The translations under genes were made by a program, and so were the position numbers. A model generated the notes under the pieces. The model made no database searches. It saw only the letters and a list, made by a program, of their open reading frames with translations, and was not told the origin of the DNA. Below, piece by piece: positions 7,657 to 14,324 of a stretch of DNA of 23,250 nucleotides. The first letter of the stretch is position 1, and each line of letters starts with the position of its first letter. Origin of the DNA: Nonomuraea candida (GTDB lineage Bacteria; Actinomycetota; Actinomycetes; Streptosporangiales; Streptosporangiaceae); assembly GCF_000725485.1 (NCBI RefSeq), contig NZ_JOAG01000080.1, forward strand, positions 1 to 23,250, in the 5' to 3' direction.

Positions 7657-9102
7657 TGGCAAACATTGGCAAGAATTTTGGAGCCGAGCGGTACCTCCTC
7701 CTGGCGTCGGATGGCACAGCCACCCGGATAGACGCTCACGGAGAACCCCGATGACAGAGCCCGGCACATTCGCATCCCCCCGATTCCGCCCTGGCCGTTC
7801 GCCGCGTCGGAAGCACGGGCCGTGGCAGTGGGCCGGTGGTGTCGTGGAGCCTGAATCCGCCGAGGCGAAGAGAGCCCTGAACGGGGCCTCATGAGCTACC
7901 CCCGGTGAGGCAAGCACGCGCCAGAGGGTCGACACGGCCAGCATGGACGCCGCGCCCGCCGCCCCCACGACCAGGCCGGGCGCCGCCGCCTCGCCCAGCG
8001 CTCCGGCGGCGCCCGCGAACAGTCCCTGCAGCGTCATGGTGCCGGTCAGCGCCAGCCCGAAGGCCTGGCCCCGGTTCGTCTCCGGCACCGCCTCCAGGAA
8101 GCGCCGGGCCAGCCCCAGCTGGTACGCGACGCCGAAGCCGGACACGGCGAGCAGCAGCGCCGCGATGACCGGCCCCGGCGAGGCCACGAACCCGAGCAGG
8201 GGCGCGCCGAGCAGCAGCGCCAGCGGCCCGGCCAGCCGTTCCCTGCGTTCCGGGGTGACCAGCCGGCTGATCACGAGGTCGCCGGTGAGCATGCCGAGCG
8301 CCACGGCGGCGAACAACGGCCCCGCCGAGCCCGGCATGCCGATCCGGGCGGCGTACGGGACGAGCACGCCTTCGGCGCCGACCACGAGCGCGGGCGGCAG
8401 CCACTGGGCCAGCAACAGTGAACGGATCGCCGGCCGGCGCAGCAGCTCGCGGTTGACGCGCCAGGTCTCGCGTACCGCATACCCCGCGCCCGTGCCTCGG
8501 CACGGCCGCCCGACCAGCCGCAGGCGCAGCAGCGCGGCGGACAGCAGGCAGCTCGCCACGGTGATCCAGAGCGCGCCGTGCGGGCCGAGCACCGCGATCA
8601 GCGTGCCGCCCACGGCGAAGCCGAGCACCTGCGTGCCGCCGGCGGCCATGGAGAACACGGCCCGGCCGAGCACGTACCGGTCGCCGTCGAGCAGGTCGGG
8701 CAGCAGCGCGCTGCGTGCGGCGGAGGCGACCGCGCCGGGGATGCCGGTGACGAACACCAGCACCAGCATCGCGGCAGGAGAGAGCAGGCCGGCGGCGAGC
8801 ACGGCGGCGACCGCGGCGCGGACCAGGTCGTAGCCGACCATCACGTCTCGCGGCGGCCACCGGTCGGCGTACGCCAGCAGCAGCGTGCCGCCCAGGGCGT
8901 AGGGCAGGAAGCCGGCGACGTAGGCCAGCGCGGCCAGCAGGGGCGAGCCGGTGCCGGCGTAGACGGTCACCGAGAGCGCGAGCATCTTCACCGTCTCGCC
9001 GCCGAGGAAGAGCGTGTAGCCGGTGAACAGCACGCGGAACTGGCCTACCGCGAACACCTCGCGGTATCCGGCCCGCGACGGTGCGGCGTGGGGTGTCGTC
9101 AT
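7564..9102 (-). CDS. MFS transporter with a read-through C-terminal tail
   Basis: Starts at ATG 9102 (MTTPHAAPSRAGYREVFAVG). Residues 1 to ~400 are a typical 12-helix major facilitator of the MFS_3/EntS-like drug exporter type: FRVLFTGYTLFLGGETVKML, an early loop AYADRWPPRDV, and paired hydrophobic helices up to AAGAASMLAVSTLWRVLASP. The transporter homology ends near nt 7905. The frame then stays open for ~112 residues with no transporter character, antisense to the small ORFs and to the DUF5753 relic, stopping at 7564. The native stop was probably lost at a recombination joint, so the functional part is about 7905-9102. The ArsR-family regulator is divergent, 59 bp away, and probably controls it. 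Confidence 0.85.
   Translation of the reverse strand: MTTPHAAPSRAGYREVFAVGQFRVLFTGYTLFLGGETVKMLALSVTVYAGTGSPLLAALAYVAGFLPYALGGTLLLAYADRWPPRDVMVGYDLVRAAVAAVLAAGLLSPAAMLVLVFVTGIPGAVASAARSALLPDLLDGDRYVLGRAVFSMAAGGTQVLGFAVGGTLIAVLGPHGALWITVASCLLSAALLRLRLVGRPCRGTGAGYAVRETWRVNRELLRRPAIRSLLLAQWLPPALVVGAEGVLVPYAARIGMPGSAGPLFAAVALGMLTGDLVISRLVTPERRERLAGPLALLLGAPLLGFVASPGPVIAALLLAVSGFGVAYQLGLARRFLEAVPETNRGQAFGLALTGTMTLQGLFAGAAGALGEAAAPGLVVGAAGAASMLAVSTLWRVLASPGVAHEAPFRALFASADSGSTTPPAHCHGPCFRRGERPGRNRGDANVPGSVIGVLRERLSGWLCHPTPGGGTARLQNSCQCLPLFAEGRSGCGDPASCLPTEVRDVPQRMETL
7656..7754 (+). CDS. possible 32-aa ORF
   Basis: The GTG at 7656 overlaps the last base of the DUF5753 stop codon. The frame encodes MANIGKNFGAERYLLLASDG and ends at TGA 7754, which overlaps the next ATG (ATGA). 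The 1-nt and 4-nt overlaps suggest translational coupling downstream of the former DUF5753 gene. I recognise no family. It has no clear ribosome binding site of its own and could be an accidental frame. Confidence 0.3.
   Translation: MANIGKNFGAERYLLLASDGTATRIDAHGEPR
7751..7894 (+). CDS. small 47-aa basic orphan ORF
   Basis: The ATG at 7751 has GGAG 7 nt upstream, a good ribosome binding site. It encodes a 47-aa peptide starting MTEPGTFASPRFRPGRSPRR, then KHGPWQW. The N-terminal half is strongly basic (Arg/Lys) and the C-terminal half acidic. Third-position GC is only about two-thirds, below that of the flanking genes. It overlaps the MFS read-through tail on the other strand. No family is recognised. 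It is not the DUF397 partner that usually follows XRE-DUF5753 genes. Confidence 0.4.
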   Translation: MTEPGTFASPRFRPGRSPRRKHGPWQWAGGVVEPESAEAKRALNGAS

Positions 9103-9141
9103 GCGCGCCAGTCTCCGGGGCGGTGCGGGCGCGGCGTTAAG

Positions 9142-9161
9142 CTTTCGCGTGGAGGCGAAAG
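9142..9161. promoter_or_regulatory. inverted-repeat operator over the ribosome binding site of the ArsR-type gene
   Basis: CTTTCGC (9142-9148) and GCGAAAG (9155-9161) form a perfect 7-bp inverted repeat around GTGGAG. GGAGG (9151-9155) is the ribosome binding site and ATG follows directly at 9162. It lies in the 59-bp divergent gap, so one bound regulator dimer could repress both its own gene and the MFS gene. Confidence 0.65.
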
Positions 9162-10160
9162 ATGCTTGCCATCGAAGTCGGGCCGGTCGACGTGGCGCAC
9201 ACCCGCTACGCGATCTCACCGCTGGGTGAGACGATGAACGCGCTGCGGGTCGCGGCGGGCAAGCAGCCGGCCGGGCCGCTGCGGCCCTGGGCGGAGCGCG
9301 TCGCGCCGCGCTACTCACGGCTGCTCCTGGAGACGCCCGCGGTCGGGGCGCTGACGGCGCTGATGCGCCGCGGCGCCTACAACGCCGACTTCATCCATCC
9401 GCCGCCTTCGGGCCGCGGCGGTGACTTCGCCGCCGAGCTCGCCGCGGTGCGGGCGACCCCGCTGCGCCAGGCCCGCGCGGAGATCGCCCGCAACCTGGCC
9501 GGGCTGCGTACGCCGCCGCGGCACGTCCAGCGGATCCTTTCCGCCCCGGACGTGCTCACCCGCCTTTCCGACGCGATCGAGGCGACCTGGCACGCTCTGG
9601 TCGAGCCTGACTGGCCGCGGCTGCGCACGGTGCTGGAACGCGACCTGGTGCACCGCGCCGGGCACCTGGCCATGGACGGCTGGGCCGCGGCGCTGTCCGA
9701 CCTGGATCCCCGGGTCGGCTGGCGCTCCGAGGGGGCCGACGGCGTGATCGAGGTGCGCACCGGCCCCCGGAACGCCTGGCAGCGGCACCGGCTGGGCGGC
9801 AAGGGGCTGCTGCTGATGCCGACCGTCTTCGGCACCCTCATCAGCTACGTCGAGCCGCCCTGGCCGTACGCCCTGGTGTATCCCGCGCGTGGCGTCGCGA
9901 GCCTGCTGGGGCCGCCGCCCCCGCAGGGCGGTGCGGTGGCGCTGGAGCGGCTGGTCGGCCCGCACCGGGCGCAGGTGCTGCGGGCGCTGGAGGTGCCGGC
10001 GACGACCACCCAGCTGGTCCGCCAGCTGGGTCTCAGCCTCGGCACGGTGGGCGGCCACCTGGCCGTGCTGCGCGAGTCCGGCCTGGTCACGCGGACGCGG
10101 ACCGGCCGATCGGTGCGCTACGAGCGCACCCCGCTGGGCGGCGCCCTGGCCGGCGACTGA
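9162..10160 (+). CDS. DUF5937 / ArsR-family winged-helix regulator
   Basis: A 332-aa protein from ATG 9162, with GGAGG 6 nt upstream. The N-terminal ~240 residues match the DUF5937 effector-like domain (VAHTRYAISPLGETMNALRV, AEIARNLAGLRTPP, GKGLLLMPTVFG). The C-terminal ~80 residues are an ArsR-type HTH: LVGPHRAQVLRALEVPATTT, QLVRQLGLSLGTVGGHLAVL, RESGLVTRTRTGRSVRYERT. No cysteine-rich metal site is seen, so this is not a classical metal sensor. In actinomycetes such genes are often divergent from an MFS exporter, as here, suggesting repression of efflux until a ligand binds. The 3' end is involved in a short duplication (10143-10213). Confidence 0.88.
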   Translation: MLAIEVGPVDVAHTRYAISPLGETMNALRVAAGKQPAGPLRPWAERVAPRYSRLLLETPAVGALTALMRRGAYNADFIHPPPSGRGGDFAAELAAVRATPLRQARAEIARNLAGLRTPPRHVQRILSAPDVLTRLSDAIEATWHALVEPDWPRLRTVLERDLVHRAGHLAMDGWAAALSDLDPRVGWRSEGADGVIEVRTGPRNAWQRHRLGGKGLLLMPTVFGTLISYVEPPWPYALVYPARGVASLLGPPPPQGGAVALERLVGPHRAQVLRALEVPATTTQLVRQLGLSLGTVGGHLAVLRESGLVTRTRTGRSVRYERTPLGGALAGD

Positions 10161-10213
10161 GCCCGGGCGCCGGTGCCGGGGCTCGCTGGGCCCTGGCCGG
10201 CGACCGAGCCCGG
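10143..10213. repeat. 24-bp duplication that includes a stop codon
   Basis: A 24-mer beginning GCCCTGGCCGGCGAC occurs at 10143-10166 and again at 10190-10213, 47 bp apart, with a single T/C mismatch. The mismatch falls in the first base of the ArsR gene's TGA (CGA in the second copy). It therefore duplicates the gene's last codons beyond its present stop. Confidence 0.75.
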
Positions 10214-10270
10214 CCCGCCGCCGGCGCCGGGTCCCCGCTCGGCACCACCGGGCGGCCGAGCGTGGCCACC

Positions 10271-10301
10271 CGGTGACGGGGTGGGCCCCGCCCCGTCGCC
10301 G
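10271..10301 (-). terminator. strong hairpin terminator between convergent genes
   Basis: Positions 10271-10284 pair with 10288-10301: a 14-bp stem with two G-U type pairs and a GCC loop; its core is GACGGGG/CCCCGTC. It begins 10 nt past the SDR stop codon, and the ArsR gene converges from the other side, so it may work in both directions. No U-tract is present. Confidence 0.7.
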
Positions 10302-10311
10302 TGAGTGCTCG

Positions 10312-11100
10312 CTAGCCCCCGATGTGGGGGGCGCGGGCGGCGGCGGAGCCGTCGCGGAGCAGCTCGCCGGTGAGGTTGCCATTGGCTCCCGAGCCCAGGA
10401 AGACGATGAGGCCGGCCACGTCGTCGGCGCTGGAGAGCCTGCGGGTGGGGGTGGCGGCGGCGAGGGCGTCGGTGACGGAGGCCGGGAAGTCGGGGCGGCT
10501 GTCGGTGAGGGTGAAGCCCGGGGCCACGACGTTGACCAGGATGCCGTCCCGGCCGGCGTTCCAGGCCAGGCCGCGGGCGAGTCCGTGCAGGCCCGACTTG
10601 GCGGTGCCGTAGGGGCCCGGGCCGGGCAGGCCCTCCTCCGCGACGCCCGAGGAGATCAGCACGATGCGGCCCCAGCCCTTGGCCCGCATGCCGGGCAGGA
10701 CCGCGCGGACCGTGGCGGCCGTCCCGACCAGGTTGGCGCCGATCATGGCGTGCCACTCGCGCAGCGGCACATCCTCGAAGCGGAGGGCGGGGTCGGGCGG
10801 GGCGTCGCCGCCCCAGCGCACGGCGTTGGCGACGAGGACGTCGATCCCGCCCCACCGCTCGGCGACGGCCGCGACGGCGTGGTCTATGGTCGCCGGGTCC
10901 TCCAGGTCGAGCCGGACGACGTGCGCCTGCCCGCCGGCGGCCTCGACGTCGGCGGCCACCTTCCCGGCGCGGTCGGGGTGGTTGCGGTAGGTGATCGCCA
11001 CGCGGGCGCCTTCGCGGCCGTAGGCGCGGGCGGTCGCGGCTCCGATGCCGCTCGACGCGCCGGTGATCAGGGCCACGCGGCCGTGGAGGTCGGTGTTCAT
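10312..11100 (-). CDS. SDR-family oxidoreductase
   Basis: 262 aa from ATG 11100, with AGGAG about 9 nt upstream. It is a classical short-chain dehydrogenase: Rossmann glycine motif TGASSGIG at ~14-21, a DLED acidic segment that would contact the adenine ring, catalytic Ser in IVLISSG, and Tyr/Lys in GPYGTAKSG (YxxxK), with APGFTLT after the active site. Arg in ITYRNHPDR after the second strand suggests NADP(H) preference. The usual NNAG motif reads VANAVRWGG, so the fourth position is Val rather than Gly, a minor departure. The substrate is not predictable. The divergent MarR gene and the operator in between suggest control by that regulator. A strong hairpin follows the stop. Confidence 0.93.
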   Translation of the reverse strand: MNTDLHGRVALITGASSGIGAATARAYGREGARVAITYRNHPDRAGKVAADVEAAGGQAHVVRLDLEDPATIDHAVAAVAERWGGIDVLVANAVRWGGDAPPDPALRFEDVPLREWHAMIGANLVGTAATVRAVLPGMRAKGWGRIVLISSGVAEEGLPGPGPYGTAKSGLHGLARGLAWNAGRDGILVNVVAPGFTLTDSRPDFPASVTDALAAATPTRRLSSADDVAGLIVFLGSGANGNLTGELLRDGSAAARAPHIGG

Positions 11101-11215
11101 GGGGTGGTTCTCCTGTTGTCTTCGCCGGTGGGGCGGCTCGATGCGGGCGGATGCCAGGCCGCCCGGCCCGGGCGGCGGGATTATTTGACAGTCGAGACGA
11201 TTTAGACTCGCAATC

Positions 11216-11243
11216 AATATAGGGCAAGATAGTTGTGAATCAA
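11216..11243 (-). promoter_or_regulatory. candidate promoter of the SDR gene
   Basis: Read on the minus strand: TTGATT (11243-11238) as -35, a 16-bp spacer, and TATATT (11221-11216) as -10. It lies in an AT-rich stretch that stands out from the GC-rich surroundings, about 115 bp upstream of the SDR start. Confidence 0.45.
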
Positions 11244-11253
11244 GAACATCTTG
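11225..11253. promoter_or_regulatory. candidate MarR operator overlapping the SDR promoter
   Basis: CAAGA-ACA-TCTTG at 11241-11253 is a perfect 5-bp dyad. Its right half also pairs with CAAGAT at 11225-11230 (ATCTTG at 11248-11253). The dyad overlaps the predicted SDR -35 element and lies 10 bp upstream of the MarR start, a position fit to repress both divergent genes. Confidence 0.5.
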
Positions 11254-11263
11254 GCTTGGTATC

Positions 11264-11773
11264 ATGACGGGCATGGCTCACGCCCCTGCCCCGGAAGACG
11301 CGCCCGACAGCCGGCTGCACCAGGACCTGCACTGGATGTTCGCGCGGCTGAAGCAGGGCCTGGCCACCGCCGAGAGCGCGGCCGTCCGCGAGCACGGCAT
11401 GACCCTGTGGGGCTACACGGTGCTGCTGGCCATCGTCGAAGCCCCCGCCAGCTCCCAGCTCGCTCTGGCCCAGGCCGTGTCGGTCGACAAGAGCAAGCTG
11501 GTGCTCATCCTCGACGAGCTGGAGAAGGACGGCCTGGTGCGCCGGCGGCCCGACCCCGCCGACCGCAGGGCCCGCATCGTCGAGGTCACCCCCGAAGGCG
11601 GCCGCGCCCTCAAGGCCGCCCGCGCCGACATCCAGGCGATCGAGGACCGGCTCCTGGCCGGCCTCTCCCCCGCCGCGCGCGACACCCTGCACGACGCGCT
11701 GCGCCGGCTCGTCGGCGAGCCCATCGCCAGGATCGAGGCCGGCCGGCCGCACGAAACCGCCTGTCCGCCCTGA
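11264..11773 (+). CDS. MarR-family transcriptional regulator
   Basis: 169 aa from ATG 11264; an in-frame ATG at 11273 (MAHAPAPEDAP) is a possible alternative, and neither has a strong ribosome binding site. The winged-HTH core is visible: LHWMFARLKQGLATAESAAV, GMTLWGYTVLLAIVEAPASS, LALAQAVSVDKSKLVLILDE, LEKDGLVRRRPDPADRRARI. The last is the MarR wing with its conserved DxRD/R-like arginines. It is divergent from the SDR gene with a dyad in between, the standard layout for a MarR repressor of a small detoxification gene. The ligand is unknown. Confidence 0.92.
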   Translation: MTGMAHAPAPEDAPDSRLHQDLHWMFARLKQGLATAESAAVREHGMTLWGYTVLLAIVEAPASSQLALAQAVSVDKSKLVLILDELEKDGLVRRRPDPADRRARIVEVTPEGGRALKAARADIQAIEDRLLAGLSPAARDTLHDALRRLVGEPIARIEAGRPHETACPP

Positions 11774-11776
11774 CCC

Positions 11777-11877
11777 CGCCTGCGGGGATCGCGAAACCGT
11801 CCCGCCCTGACCTCGTTGATCGCGAAACCGGCTGACCGGCCCGGCCCCGTCCGCCGCCTGCGGGGATCGCGAAATCG
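11777..11877. repeat. GATCGCGAAACCG short interspersed repeats
   Basis: CGCCTGCGGGGATCGCGAAA followed by CCG is at 11777-11799 and recurs with one change (TCG) at 11855-11877, 78 bp apart. The core GATCGCGAAACCG also occurs at 11818-11830. All three lie in the 144-bp gap between the convergent MarR and VWA genes. Confidence 0.75.
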
Positions 11878-11885
11878 CCCGACCG

Positions 11886-11907
11886 CGGCCTCCGCCGTCG
11901 GAGGCCG
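11886..11907 (-). terminator. hairpin terminator of the ankyrin-MoxR-VWA operon
   Basis: A perfect 9-bp stem, 11886-11894 against 11899-11907 (CGGCCTCCG / CGGAGGCCG), with loop CCGT. It begins 10 nt beyond the stop of the last operon gene. Confidence 0.7.
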
Positions 11908-11917
11908 GGCGGCGGCG

Positions 11918-13099
11918 TCACGCGCCGGCGGCTCCGGGCACGCGGACGGCCTCGACCCAGGCGGGCGGGGCCGGCGGGTCGGCGCCGATGAGCGCGGCGA
12001 TGAGGCGGGACGACGACGGCGCCTCGGGCCACGGGGTGTGGCCGTCGGTCAGCACGATCACGACGCCGGGCCGTTCGGGCAGGGCGAGCGCCGCCCCGAT
12101 GCCGGCCCGCATGTCGGTGCCGCCCCCGCCGGCGAGCTCGACCTGCTGCGCGGACGTCACCCGGGCGGCCGTGCGCACGTCGGCGTCGCAGGCGAGCACC
12201 GTGACCCGGTTGCCGCCGACGCCGACCTCCCGCAGCACGCCGGTGACCTCGGCGAGGGCCGCGGCGAGGTCGTCCTCGCCCATGGAGCCCGAAGTGTCGA
12301 TGACGATCGCGACGGACGGCAGCGGGCGGCGCAGGCTCGGCAGCACGACGCCGCGCAGCGCGGCGGTGCGGCGCGACGGGCGGTGGTAGGTGTAGTCGAT
12401 CGCCCCGGCGGCCCAGGCGACGGCCTCCCGTACGGCGCCCGCGAGCACGCGCCGCCAGTCGACCGCCGGCTCCAGGACCTGGTCCGCCCAGCGCTGCCAG
12501 CCGCCGGGAAGGCTGCCGCGGTTGCGCCGGTGCGCGCGCATCGCCTCGGCGGTGTGCCGGCGCAGGGCCTCGGCCTCTACCGGGGTGACGCCGCCCCGCC
12601 CGCCGTCACCGATCTCCCACTCGCCCGGTACGCCGTGGGCGCCGGAGCCGCAGTCGGAGCAGGCGGCGAACGGCGGCAGCAGCGGCAGGTACTCCTCGAA
12701 CAGCCGGCCGGCCGCCAGCCCGAAGCTGCCCGGCTCCACCCGGCCTTGCGGCAGCGCCAGCCCGTCGGCGAGCAGGTCGTCGTTGATCTCGCAGTCCTGG
12801 GCGACGTTCACGCGCAGCCGGTCGCGCTGGTCGGCGGCCGTGAGCCGGTCCGCCCGGCCGTGGTGGTCGCGCAGCAGGTGGGCCACCTCGTGGATCCACA
12901 CGCCGGCGAGTTCGGGGACGGGCGTGGCCGCGGCGAACGCCGGTGACACGTAGCAGCGCCAGTGCCGGTCCACCGCCATCGTCGGCACGGCGGCGGTCGG
13001 CACGACCGTCAGCGAGTAGAGCGCGGAGGCGAGGTAGGGCCGCTCACTGGCGGCGCGGTAGCGCGCGGCGAGCAGCTTGACCCGGTCGAAGTCGGCCAT
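11918..13099 (-). CDS. VWA-like protein with DUF2201-type putative metallopeptidase N-terminus
   Basis: 393 aa from ATG 13099, only 3 nt after the MoxR stop. The N-terminal region (~1-215) resembles DUF2201_N, a putative zinc-peptidase domain: VWIHEVAHLLRDHH carries HExxH at ~70-74, followed by AQDCEINDDLL (~101-110), a likely further metal-ligand/structural motif. CSDCGSGAHG (~147) is a small Cys pair. The C-terminal region (~260-393) is a von Willebrand A-like fold: VAIVIDTSGSMGEDD has the DxSxS MIDAS at ~268-272, then GGGGTDMRAGI and VIVLTDGHTPWP. VWA proteins paired with MoxR ATPases act with them in chaperone-like remodelling of protein or metal complexes. Whether the HExxH site is active here cannot be told from sequence. 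Confidence 0.9.
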   Translation of the reverse strand: MADFDRVKLLAARYRAASERPYLASALYSLTVVPTAAVPTMAVDRHWRCYVSPAFAAATPVPELAGVWIHEVAHLLRDHHGRADRLTAADQRDRLRVNVAQDCEINDDLLADGLALPQGRVEPGSFGLAAGRLFEEYLPLLPPFAACSDCGSGAHGVPGEWEIGDGGRGGVTPVEAEALRRHTAEAMRAHRRNRGSLPGGWQRWADQVLEPAVDWRRVLAGAVREAVAWAAGAIDYTYHRPSRRTAALRGVVLPSLRRPLPSVAIVIDTSGSMGEDDLAAALAEVTGVLREVGVGGNRVTVLACDADVRTAARVTSAQQVELAGGGGTDMRAGIGAALALPERPGVVIVLTDGHTPWPEAPSSSRLIAALIGADPPAPPAWVEAVRVPGAAGA

Positions 13100-13102
13100 C
13101 GC

Positions 13103-14305
13103 TCAGCGGGCGCCGGGCAGCGCGCCGGACAGCTGGAGCAGGTCGAGGAAGGCGTCGATGCCGCTGGGCACCGGCCAGTCGGTGTCGCGCAGCGCCGCGA
13201 GGTCCGCGGCGGCCCGGGCCGCGACGTCGGGCACGCCGGCGTCGACGGCCTTGGCCAGCACCGCCCAGTCGGCCTCCCAGCGCTTCCGGGTCAGGTCGCT
13301 CTGCACCGCCGAGACGACGGCCGTCAGGAAGGCGAGCTGCCGGTCGCCCCGCTCCGGCAGCGCGAAGGCGTCCGGGTTGGCCAGCACGTGGTCCGGGTCG
13401 GGCAGGTCGAGCTGTTCGAGGTAGGCCAGCAGCTCCAGGCCGGCGCCGTCGCCCACCGCGCCGATCACCGCGGCGGCGACCGCCTTGTGGCCGGAGCCGG
13501 CGGCGTACCCGGCCGCCAGCAGGCGCAGCGCCATCTCCCAGGTACGCGGTGACGGCCAGGCCCGGCCCCGGCTCTCGGCGTCGGCGGGCAGGTGGTGGGC
13601 CAGGCCGGGCCGGGCGGTGAGGAACCCGGAGATCGCGCCGCGGGCGCGGGCGACCGCGCCGGGCACCCGGGCCGGGTCGATGACCGGCAGCGGCACGGCC
13701 GGCCAGGTTCCGGCCATGCCCCGGGCGACCGTGCGCGGGTCGTGCGTCCACTGCAGGTGGACGAACCGGTTGGCCAGGGGCGGGCTGAGGTGCCAGCCGT
13801 CCGCGGCGCTGGAGGGCGGGTTGGCGGCGGCGACCACGCGGACCGGCTCGGGGAGCGGCAGGCTGCCGACGCGGCGTTCGAGGACGACCCGCAGCAGCGC
13901 CGCCTGGACGGCGGGCGGAGCCGAGGACAGCTCGTCGAAGAACACGACGCCGCGCCCGGCCGTGGCCAGCCGCACCGCCCAGTCCGGCGGGGCCATCGGT
14001 ACGCCGGTGGCGGCCGGGTCGTCGCCGATGACGGGCAGGCCGGCGAAGTCGGAGGGCTCGTGCACGCTCGCGATCACCGTCTCCAGCGGGACGCGCAGCC
14101 CGGCGGCCAGTTCCCGGAGCGCGGCGGACTTGCCGATGCCCGGCTCGCCCCACAGCAGCACGGGCAGGTTCGCCGACACCGCGAGTGCCAGGGCCTCCAG
14201 TTGCGGGTTGGCGGCCGGCTCCGTGCGCGCGGATCCGAGCCGGCGGACCAGGTCGTCGGCCGTGGCCAGCGGGTCCGGTGCGGGGCCGGGGTCGGTGGCG
14301 TTCAC
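13103..14305 (-). CDS. MoxR-type AAA+ ATPase
   Basis: 400 aa from GTG 14305, with GGAAGGAAAG just upstream. AAA+ motifs: Walker A GEPGIGKS at ~53-60, Walker B VVFFDEL at ~120-126, sensor-1-like AANPP at ~160-164, and LANRFVHLQW at ~178-187 with an arginine in the usual MoxR region. The C-terminal ~150 residues are helical (PSPRTWEMALRLLAAGYAAG), as in MoxR lid domains. It sits between the ankyrin and VWA genes, nearly abutting the VWA gene, in one operon. By family knowledge the ATPase remodels a target that the VWA protein, and here possibly the ankyrin protein, brings to it. The substrate is unknown. Confidence 0.92.
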   Translation of the reverse strand: MNATDPGPAPDPLATADDLVRRLGSARTEPAANPQLEALALAVSANLPVLLWGEPGIGKSAALRELAAGLRVPLETVIASVHEPSDFAGLPVIGDDPAATGVPMAPPDWAVRLATAGRGVVFFDELSSAPPAVQAALLRVVLERRVGSLPLPEPVRVVAAANPPSSAADGWHLSPPLANRFVHLQWTHDPRTVARGMAGTWPAVPLPVIDPARVPGAVARARGAISGFLTARPGLAHHLPADAESRGRAWPSPRTWEMALRLLAAGYAAGSGHKAVAAAVIGAVGDGAGLELLAYLEQLDLPDPDHVLANPDAFALPERGDRQLAFLTAVVSAVQSDLTRKRWEADWAVLAKAVDAGVPDVAARAAADLAALRDTDWPVPSGIDAFLDLLQLSGALPGAR

Positions 14306-14324
14306 TGGTGCTTTCCTTCCGGGG

